Shown one piece after another: positions 15,038 through 20,009 of a stretch of 20,009 nucleotides of DNA. The first letter of the stretch is position 1. Every line of letters begins with the position of its first letter. This stretch comes from a virus. The notes under the pieces were generated by a model that was not told where the DNA came from, did not search any database, and saw only the letters and a program-made list of their open reading frames with translations. The DNA lies in IMG/VR virus record IMGVR_UViG_3300024520_000614, positions 1 through 20,009 of that record; one strand, written 5' to 3'. The position numbers and the translations under genes were made by a program.

Positions 15038-15688
15038 TTAAGCTACAAACTCCACTACAACCACTCTACCCGGTCTTCCATATTTATCAACTGGTCCTGC
15101 CGGAGCATTTCCACCAGTTCCTATAGTAACAGTATGAGTTGTGGGTGCATACTGAGGTGAATTATAATAAGCTGCTGCTACACCACCAGATCCTGCGCCT
15201 CTAGTTGGTTGAGAGTGTGAATTTCCTCCATAGCCAGCACCATCCAATACATTTATATTATTAGTAGGGCGCCAGTTATTTGGACTTACTTGTGCTCCAA
15301 CTGTTCCACCACTAGATTGTTGAGCAGAATTATTCGCACCTACAGCTTTACCATGAGACCAAAAAACACCAGTACTAGAATTTGTACCAGCACCGCCAGC
15401 AGGCGCACCCGGTCCTGATTTTTGTCCACCAGGAGCAGATAATAAATTTCCAAAATTTGTTGCACTTCCAGGATTTCCTTGGTGTCCACCGCCACCACCT
15501 ACAGCCATAGCAAAACAAAATTGTGTGCCTGGATTAGGTGTAAAAGTTCCACTTGTTTCATATGTAGTTGTTACGTATGTTCCACCACCAGCAGAACCAG
15601 AAGAGGCAGTAATAACTCTACCATCTCCATCGACTGTGATAGTTGATGATGTATAAGTACCTTTTGCTAGTTTAATTATTCTAGGCAT
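15038..15688 (-). CDS. Glycine-rich tail fiber / adhesin-like protein
   Basis: Residues 1-60 look like a beta-stranded attachment part (MPRIIKLAKGTYTSSTITVD, ETSGTFTPNPGTQFCFAMAV). From VGGGGGHQGNPG (63-74) to about residue 195 the chain is dominated by G, A, S, N and P, with motifs such as APGGQKSGPGAPAGGAG and GAGSGGV. It closes with the beta segment TVTIGTGGNAPAG and YGRPGRVVVVEFVA. This arrangement, including the final GrpGrVvVvEf, is typical of the glycine-rich domain at the tips of phage fibers that recognise the host surface. The tail chaperone gene follows, as is usual for a fiber. Host receptor binding is inferred. A GGAGGAG ribosome binding site precedes the ATG. Confidence 0.75.
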   Translation of the reverse strand: MPRIIKLAKGTYTSSTITVDGDGRVITASSGSAGGGTYVTTTYETSGTFTPNPGTQFCFAMAVGGGGGHQGNPGSATNFGNLLSAPGGQKSGPGAPAGGAGTNSSTGVFWSHGKAVGANNSAQQSSGGTVGAQVSPNNWRPTNNINVLDGAGYGGNSHSQPTRGAGSGGVAAAYYNSPQYAPTTHTVTIGTGGNAPAGPVDKYGRPGRVVVVEFVA

Positions 15689-15707
15689 ATATTAATCTCC
15701 TCCTTTA

Positions 15708-16073
15708 TTAATCAGCCATTTCTTCGTAAGATACACTCCATGCCAAGTCAGAAGCAGTTCCTGCTGTGACAGCAAGTAAATCTGTTTCGTCTAACCATAT
15801 AGGTCCGGTTGCATCTAAAAAGCTTAAAGTTGAATCTGCTGGAACGGAAATTGTACTTGCTATTTTATAATAAGTAACTCCGTTATCGTTGCTAATTTCT
15901 AATGTAACATCACATGCGTTAGTTCCATCTACGTTAGCGATTAAAATTGTATTAACTTTGGCAGCGTACTCTGCAGTAACGTCTATCATAGTTGTTCTAG
16001 TTGTACCGCCCAGATTACCCATAGCATTCTTAGGGGTTATCGTTGCGACTGATACTAAATTTGGTGTAGCCAT
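15708..16073 (-). CDS. Small beta-rich virion/decoration-like protein (121 aa)
   Basis: This 121-residue protein alternates short hydrophobic strands and T/D/N turns: VNTILIANVDGTNACDVTLEISND, then TISVPADSTLSFL and a C-terminal LLAVTAGTASDLAWSVSYEEM. The layout is an all-beta fold of about 100 residues, and its C-terminal half parallels the protein at 8433-8768. It lies between two fiber-like genes in the same operon, so I suggest a small fiber- or capsid-associated protein. There is no catalytic motif. The ATG has GAGGAA about 8 bases upstream in a 24-base gap. Structural role is inferred from neighbours and fold-like composition only. Confidence 0.55.
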   Translation of the reverse strand: MATPNLVSVATITPKNAMGNLGGTTRTTMIDVTAEYAAKVNTILIANVDGTNACDVTLEISNDNGVTYYKIASTISVPADSTLSFLDATGPIWLDETDLLAVTAGTASDLAWSVSYEEMAD

Positions 16074-16097
16074 TTTTTTATTCCTCTTTTCTTATTA

Positions 16098-16838
16098 CTA
16101 GAAAATCATTGCCATTGCAATAGCTTTTCCTACCGTTGATATTTCACTTCCATTATACTGTAAAGTCCCTGATCCTTTAGGCACTAAATTAATACCTACA
16201 TTAGTCTCTCCAGAAGCCGTAAAAGACGGGTTATTCCCAGTAGCTGCATTAGCGTAAGTAAGCTCATTAACAGCTGATCCAGTTGCAGTCAATAGAAATA
16301 ATTCATTACCATTAGTATCTAAAATGGATGTACCAATTTTAGGAGAAGTTAGTGTTTTGTTAGTTAAAGTCTGTGTGCCTGTAAGAGTTACATCACCAAA
16401 AGAGGAAGTTGCATCATCAATATCTGGGTTAGTTCCATCATTAGCAGTAGCATATAAAATTTTAGTTCCTTTATCAGTAGTCGCCCAAGTAACACTATTA
16501 CCAGAACCAGAAACATATTTAAGTTGAACGGTATAAGCACCTGATGTGCCATTTTTAATTATATAAAAAGTTTGAACATCTAAAGGAATAGTTACAATTT
16601 GGTTTCCAGTAATTGATCCTGTAAATTCTATAACTCTGTGTGCAAGAACAGCACCTGTTGATCCATCAGATACAGAAAGTGTAGTTGTTTGAGCTCCACC
16701 AGCTATTGATTGCGCTGTATAGCCACCCGCGAATTGTTCTATAATTTCTAAGTTAGTATTTGTTTTTGTTCCCCATGTACCGGCATTTTCGCCAGTTGCC
16801 ATTTTTTCTACGCCGAGAGGGGTATAGGTTGATGCCAT
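16098..16838 (-). CDS. Tail fiber-like protein with TLTNKTLTSPKI motif
   Basis: The N-terminal segment YTPLGVEKMATGENAGTWGT, followed by KTNTNLEIIEQFAGGY (to about residue 40), and the central GTQTLTNKTLTSPKIGTS (153-170) are hallmarks of fiber-like proteins in marine phages as I know them. The rest is beta-rich, with TTLSVSDGSTGAVL and VTIPLDVQTFYIIKNGTSGAYTVQL, and the C-terminus reads GINLVPKGSGTLQYNGSEIS. This is a trimeric-fiber type composition. It is preceded by 67 non-coding bases that hold the strongest promoter of the window, and the ATG has a TAGGAG ribosome binding site, so fiber production may be boosted from here. Whether it forms the fiber shaft or a baseplate-near part cannot be told. 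Confidence 0.65.
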   Translation of the reverse strand: MASTYTPLGVEKMATGENAGTWGTKTNTNLEIIEQFAGGYTAQSIAGGAQTTTLSVSDGSTGAVLAHRVIEFTGSITGNQIVTIPLDVQTFYIIKNGTSGAYTVQLKYVSGSGNSVTWATTDKGTKILYATANDGTNPDIDDATSSFGDVTLTGTQTLTNKTLTSPKIGTSILDTNGNELFLLTATGSAVNELTYANAATGNNPSFTASGETNVGINLVPKGSGTLQYNGSEISTVGKAIAMAMIF

Positions 16839-16867
16839 AATTTTTCTCCTAATTCATATTAACTGTT

Positions 16868-16909
16868 TTTATATTTTGTATTATACACAATGTCAACATC
16901 CATTATCAA
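16868..16909 (-). promoter_or_regulatory. Two overlapping sigma70-type promoters before the fiber gene
   Basis: On the minus strand, TTGACA (16896-16891) is followed after exactly 17 bases by TATAAA (16873-16868). Interleaved with it, TTGATA (16909-16904) is followed after 18 bases by a perfect TATAAT (16885-16880). The two predicted transcription starts would fall about 12 bases apart, near 16873 and 16861, leaving a 5-prime leader of roughly 20-35 bases before the ATG at 16838. This lies in a true gap. It implies reading by the host RNA polymerase. The upstream -35 box overlaps the stop of the repeat protein gene. Confidence 0.65.
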
Positions 16910-18180
16910 GAAGTTATACGAGTATAACCGGCTGATTGAGTTGCTGTCACCCCACTATAACTCGCACTCTGAGTTCCAGTAACTCTACTATATCCTACAG
17001 GAGCTAGATTTCCTAGAGAAACTGTTAAAGCGTCAGGAGCAGTTAATCCAACCACATCAGCAGGAGTAAGTGCACCTACTGAAGATGTTAAACTTAGTCC
17101 AGTTAAAGGCACTCCAATTTCAAGAACAGGGGTTCCTAGAGAACTTGTTAAAGCAGATGGAGCCGTAATAGTAACTAATTGAGTTTCAGTTATAGTTATT
17201 TCCCCAACACTTGCAGTAGCACCTACACCATCTATAGCGTAAGTCATTTGATGTGTTATAGAACCGACCGAAGCAGTTGCACCAAGTCCTGTTAAAGGCG
17301 CTCCTTCAGCTATAACTACTGATCCAACAGCCGTTGTACCTACCCCAGCTGTACTAATTGGAACTCCTATTTCTGGAATAATAGATCCTACAGAAGCTGT
17401 TGCACTGACACCACTTAAACCAATTGCCATTTCAGTTGGAGTAATAGCCCCGACTGAAGCAGTTGCACCAAGTCCTGTAGGTTGAACTAATTTATTAAAT
17501 GAATCTCCCCATGGTTCTTCTCCCCAACCATTTCTACCCCAACCAACTAAAGTTCCGGCATTATCAAAATCCCCTACGTTAGATGTTAAAGTGGATGGTG
17601 CTGTTAAAGTTGCAAGGGTAATAAGATCTAAAGTTAATGAACCTAATGAAGATGTTAAAGTTGAAGGAGCAGTTAAAGCAACTTCCATTATATCTTTTGC
17701 GTCTACACTACCAACACTAGAAGTGGCACCGAGACCAGTTAAAGCAACTGAATATTCTACACCCCAACCAGAATTACCCCACTCTTGTCTACCCCAACCT
17801 TCTTCATTGGCTGCTTCTAAAGAACCTACTGAAGATGTTAAAGTTGATGGTGCGGTTAAAGTTGTGATAGAAGTTAGATCAAGAGTTAATGATCCTAATG
17901 AAGATGTTGCCGCAATACCAGTTAAATCTGCTGTTATAAATTGAGCAGCTGTTACACTACCAATTGAAGATGTTAAAGCTGATGGTGCACTTAATGCAAC
18001 TGAATATTCTACACCCCAACCAGAGTTGCCCCATTCTTGTCGACCCCAACCTTCTATATTATGAGCTTGTACAGCTCCTATTGAAGATGTTAAAGTTGAT
18101 GGTGCAGTTAAAGATAAAGCTACTGTCTCAGATTGCCAAGTGTTGGCTCCCCAAGTATTATTGCCCCAGGTTGCTGCCAT
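16906..18180 (-). CDS. Repeat-rich beta virion protein (about fifteen 20-residue repeats, W boxes)
   Basis: This 424-residue protein consists almost entirely of short repeats in two flavours, TAPSTLTSSxGS and TGLGATASVGS, each followed by a few variable strand-like residues; I count about fifteen units. Four Trp/Gly boxes are set between them: WGNNTWGANTW (5-15), GWGRQEWGNSGWG (44-56 and again 128-140) and GWGRNGWGEEPWG (213-225). The last 30 residues change to three short YSxVTxTQS-like units. There are almost no charged residues and no cysteines. Similar TGVSATxSVG repeats occur in marine phage structural proteins, so a fiber or surface lattice protein is likely. Its start codon and ribosome binding site are inside a perfect hairpin with the previous stop, which suggests coupled translation. 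Unit number may vary between relatives. Confidence 0.65.
   Translation of the reverse strand: MAATWGNNTWGANTWQSETVALSLTAPSTLTSSIGAVQAHNIEGWGRQEWGNSGWGVEYSVALSAPSALTSSIGSVTAAQFITADLTGIAATSSLGSLTLDLTSITTLTAPSTLTSSVGSLEAANEEGWGRQEWGNSGWGVEYSVALTGLGATSSVGSVDAKDIMEVALTAPSTLTSSLGSLTLDLITLATLTAPSTLTSNVGDFDNAGTLVGWGRNGWGEEPWGDSFNKLVQPTGLGATASVGAITPTEMAIGLSGVSATASVGSIIPEIGVPISTAGVGTTAVGSVVIAEGAPLTGLGATASVGSITHQMTYAIDGVGATASVGEITITETQLVTITAPSALTSSLGTPVLEIGVPLTGLSLTSSVGALTPADVVGLTAPDALTVSLGNLAPVGYSRVTGTQSASYSGVTATQSAGYTRITS
17744..18055 (-). repeat. Near-identical 60-bp direct repeats inside the repeat protein
   Basis: Plus-strand bases 17744-17803 and 17996-18055 match at 56 of 60 positions and lie 252 bases (84 codons) apart. 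All four differences are silent: Arg aga/cga, Glu gag/gaa, Gly ggt/ggc, Asn aat/aac. Both copies encode GWGRQEWGNSGWGVEYSVA. Confidence 0.9.
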
Positions 18181-18198
18181 AAGGAGTTCCTCCTTATG
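18178..18198 (-). promoter_or_regulatory. 9-bp hairpin covering the RBS and start of the repeat protein
   Basis: The minus strand reads CATAAGGAG-GAA-CTCCTTATG: a perfect 9-bp stem with a 3-base loop. The 5-prime arm holds the TAA stop of the upstream gene and the AAGGAG ribosome binding site; the 3-prime arm ends exactly with the ATG at 18180. In mRNA this would hide the initiation site until a ribosome finishing the upstream gene melts it. The pairing is seen directly; the coupling mechanism is inferred. Confidence 0.75.
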
Positions 18199-18634
18199 CT
18201 ATTCTTACAATCGCTGTTGTAGCTCCTGCTGCTGGAAATTGAACTGTGAATGTTCCACTAGAAACTGTTTTGTCTCCACCAAAAGCTACTGCACAAACTG
18301 CAGCATCTGTTGCATGTGAATCATTATAAATTAAACATCCGTTAGCAGTGAATGAAGCTGATGTCCAAGAGACATCTGCAAAATCACAAACCGCTGTTGA
18401 AGAATCCAAAGTTGGTGTAACACTTGTTAAAGCTTTTCCACCCGCAGTGTATGCAGTTCCTGATGAATTAGTTATTTCAGCTGTGGAACTATAAGCTGTA
18501 GTAGATGCACTTAATGTCGCTGAACTCGTATACAATGCTATGTCAAAAGTATTTCCAGTTGAAGCTGTAAAGTTATGTTCCGCTTCTAAGATTTCTTGTT
18601 TAAAGCTATTACAAATTGCCGATGTTATTGCCAT
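18194..18634 (-). CDS. Small virion-region protein MAITSAICNSFKQE type (146 aa)
   Basis: The N-terminus MAITSAICNSFKQEILEAEH followed by NFTASTGNTFDIALYTSSATL is one I know from uncultured marine phages, always in the structural region and without a defined function. The remainder is beta-rich and full of S, T and A (AYSSTAEITNSSGTAYTAGG, VSSGTFTVQFPAAG), with three cysteines in the body and one in the N-terminus. It probably forms a compact beta domain attached to the capsid or tail. It follows the adaptor gene after 13 bases, with an AAGGAG site, and its stop codon is embedded in the hairpin that controls the repeat protein. Its translation probably drives translation of that next gene. Confidence 0.6.
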   Translation of the reverse strand: MAITSAICNSFKQEILEAEHNFTASTGNTFDIALYTSSATLSASTTAYSSTAEITNSSGTAYTAGGKALTSVTPTLDSSTAVCDFADVSWTSASFTANGCLIYNDSHATDAAVCAVAFGGDKTVSSGTFTVQFPAAGATTAIVRIA

Positions 18635-18647
18635 ATTTTTCTCCTTA

Positions 18648-19379
18648 TTATTGAGGCGGTGACTCGATTGGTATTCTCACTGTTCCATCCGTGTAATCGT
18701 CTCGTCTTCGTCTTCCAATTTGCATCGCTGCAAACTTTTGTAGTTCTTGTTTATACTTATTTTCATATAGTGTCAACATATCCATTGGACCTTTTAAGAA
18801 TCCATATGCCTCCACCAGACAAGCATATAACAAACCTTGTGGAAAATACTGGCTTATATAAGTTGTAGTCTGACCACTGGCTAATTGAGCCGGTATTTTA
18901 TTAAAATAAATTCTAAATATGTAATTAGCGTCTGGAGTGGGAGCTAAATAGATAGATCCTGAAGTAGTATCAGTTGTGCCTGTTGCTCCACCAAACATAG
19001 CGTAATACTTAGGTTTTCCTGTAACATCAACTCCGGAAGCCGTAGATCCTGATGGACCCGTTAATCTTCCTACGTATTCAGTTAAGAAAGTTTGATCACG
19101 TCTCTCCAACCACGTACCTTGTTCCGTGGAATTACTAGCATTGAAAACTTCTACACCTCTTACAAATAAAGTCCCAGCTGGAACTCTAATATTATTAACA
19201 TCTGCCGCCATAGTTCCTTCATCTACAAATCTATCAGCATCCATAGGTAAATCATTATTAATTCTATATTCAGCATTCATGATAAATTGATCTGTAATAG
19301 TAGAAGTAAATACAGTTGTATCTACTTCACAATAATTTTGTATTGCAGTTGTAAGTGTTGCGTATGTAAAGCCGGCCAT
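18648..19379 (-). CDS. Putative head-tail adaptor protein
   Basis: From the ATG at 19379 this is a 243-residue protein starting MAGFTYATLTTAIQNYCEVD. The N-terminal helices (TITDQFIMNAEYRINNDLPMDADR, about 27-50), then a beta part with FVRGVEVFN and QTFLTEYVG, then YFPQGLLYACLVEAYGFLKG and helical YENKYKQELQKFAAMQIGRRRRDD near the end, follow the layout of the short-tailed phage adaptor family (SU10-type adaptor) as I remember it. Such proteins form a ring under the portal. I prefer the ATG at 19379 because it makes a TAATG overlap with the previous stop and has GGAG 5 bases upstream; a TTG nine bases earlier is open but less convincing. Its place at the head side of the module fits. Confidence 0.6.
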   Translation of the reverse strand: MAGFTYATLTTAIQNYCEVDTTVFTSTITDQFIMNAEYRINNDLPMDADRFVDEGTMAADVNNIRVPAGTLFVRGVEVFNASNSTEQGTWLERRDQTFLTEYVGRLTGPSGSTASGVDVTGKPKYYAMFGGATGTTDTTSGSIYLAPTPDANYIFRIYFNKIPAQLASGQTTTYISQYFPQGLLYACLVEAYGFLKGPMDMLTLYENKYKQELQKFAAMQIGRRRRDDYTDGTVRIPIESPPQ

Positions 19380-19759
19380 TATCTCCAACCTTTCTTAGCA
19401 ATTTTAGGAAAGCCACTAATTAATCCACCATAAGCTTTTTTAACTGGCTTATATTTTTTAGAACCTATATGTGCTGCAGGAACTCTTTCACCTGCAGATT
19501 TTTTATAATTTGGATCTTGTGCCCAAGGTCTTCTGTCTGTAAATTTTTTCTTATCTAATGGAACTCTGTATCCTACTTGAGGACCTTTGTTTGTAATTTT
19601 TATTTCACCATATTTATCTTTTCCTAAAACATTATAAAGTTTATCTTTTTTTACTATTCCTACCCCTATATTTTTAGGTTTAGGAATTTTCTTAGGTTTA
19701 AGTTTACTAACTTTTTTACCAACTGCTTGTATAATTTTTTTAATAACTCCTGTTGCCAT
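19379..19759 (-). CDS. Very basic small protein of unknown function (126 aa)
   Basis: About a quarter of the 126 residues are K or R. The N-terminal third is almost a lysine/proline tract (KKVSKLKPKKIPKPKN, residues 15-30), followed by a short mixed region with YGEIKITNKGPQVGYRVPLDKKKF and a C-terminal KKAYGGLISGFPKIAKKGWR. The last part resembles the GGI/GGL tails in other proteins of this operon. Such charge suggests binding of DNA or of an acidic partner in the capsid, but no known fold is recognisable. It has TAATG junctions with both neighbours and lies just before the adaptor gene, so a head-completion or DNA-associated role is plausible. Function not assigned. Confidence 0.55.
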   Translation of the reverse strand: MATGVIKKIIQAVGKKVSKLKPKKIPKPKNIGVGIVKKDKLYNVLGKDKYGEIKITNKGPQVGYRVPLDKKKFTDRRPWAQDPNYKKSAGERVPAAHIGSKKYKPVKKAYGGLISGFPKIAKKGWR

Positions 19760-19998
19760 TATGCTTCTATGGTTACCGGTCCAACGGACACTGGATAACC
19801 ACCTCCTTCTTTGCTCCCTGCTGTAGCTGTATCAGTATTGACAACAAAATAAAACCAGTCAGTTGTAAAATCTGTATCTCTGGCACCTGCTACATATTTT
19901 CCTGTAGTTATAGCATAACCTGCAGCTAGTGCAATTTTAGCTCCTGTAATTCCATCCCAACTTTCTGGATTCGCATAAGCTCCTGCTGTAGTAGGCAT
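19759..19998 (-). CDS. Small virion-region protein, possibly cut by the window edge
   Basis: The frame encodes 79 residues from an ATG at 19998, including GAYANPESWDGITGAKIALA and a C-terminal GGGYPVSVGPVTIEA. The AGAGG upstream is only one or two bases from this ATG, which is too close for normal use, and the frame stays open to the window edge (F-R-G before M), so the real start may lie just outside. There is no recognisable motif; the mixture of A, G, T and aromatic residues fits a small beta-type structural protein. The stop overlaps the start of the basic protein gene (TAATG). Unknown function. Confidence 0.5.
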   Translation of the reverse strand: MPTTAGAYANPESWDGITGAKIALAAGYAITTGKYVAGARDTDFTTDWFYFVVNTDTATAGSKEGGGYPVSVGPVTIEA

Positions 19999-20009
19999 TC
20001 CTCTAAAAC

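Noticed and set aside
17744-18055. CRISPR-like array because of spaced near-identical repeats
   Set aside because: The repeats are in frame, differ only silently, and lie inside a coding repeat protein with coding-type spacers; no Cas genes are near.
17591-18182. Plus-strand frames of 117 and 72 codons with repeated segments
   Set aside because: Their repeats are just the reverse complement of the repeat protein; open because the coding strand avoids certain codons.
19379-19388. TTG start at 19388 for the adaptor gene
   Set aside because: The ATG at 19379 has a better-placed GGAG and makes the TAATG overlap seen at many other junctions.
1-20009. tRNA genes, integrase or attachment sites, insertion sequences
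   Set aside because: I saw no cloverleaf-like segments, recombinase motifs or terminal inverted repeats; the region is continuous late-operon coding DNA.

Overview
The window looks like part of the late (virion and lysis) region of an uncultured marine tailed phage, most likely a short-tailed podovirus. All supported genes lie on the minus strand, are packed almost without gaps, and often share bases at stop-start junctions (eight TAATG overlaps). The DNA is clearly AT-rich by eye. Several proteins carry sequence signatures that I associate with uncultured open-ocean viruses and pelagiphages (MPFKSEAQRRYLWAN, GGRIGY, FRRGGS, TLTNKTLTSPKI, DDVPARLS). An AT-rich marine host such as SAR11 is therefore plausible, but no gene here fixes the host. 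No portal, capsid, terminase or replication gene is present; these would lie outside the window.

Reading in the direction of transcription (high to low coordinates): (1) 19998-18648, a small protein that may be cut by the window edge, a very basic protein and a probable head-tail adaptor. (2) 18634-14652, a fiber/decoration module: a small virion protein, a 424-residue protein with about fifteen ~20-residue repeats, a tail-fiber-like protein, a small beta protein, a glycine-rich fiber and a tail assembly chaperone. (3) 14595-12039, a four-gene cassette of three different 2-oxoglutarate/Fe(II) oxygenases and a DUF6065-like protein. (4) 11972-8233, a large tail-hub-like protein, a KSEAQRRYLWAN protein, a 54-residue gene that is easy to miss (8932-8768), a second small beta protein and a 66-residue protein. 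(5) 8178-256, four large proteins with the character of internal/ejection proteins, ending in one of 1516 residues. (6) 256-1, the start of a lysis cassette: an XhlA/holin-like membrane protein, then the first 18 codons of a probable M15-type endolysin.

Regulation can be read at a few places. Upstream of the tail-fiber-like gene (16838) there are two overlapping sigma70-type promoter matches, one with a perfect TTGACA and 17-bp spacing, the other with a perfect TATAAT. Weaker promoter-like and hairpin signals sit before the oxygenase cassette and before the tail-hub gene. A perfect 9-bp stem with a 3-nt loop covers both the ribosome binding site and the start codon of the repeat protein and contains the stop codon of the gene before it, which suggests strict translational coupling.

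The most interesting unit is the oxygenase cassette between the fiber chaperone and the tail hub. It could modify virion proteins or host proteins during late infection; this is inference. Function assignments rest on remembered family signatures and context, not on database searches.
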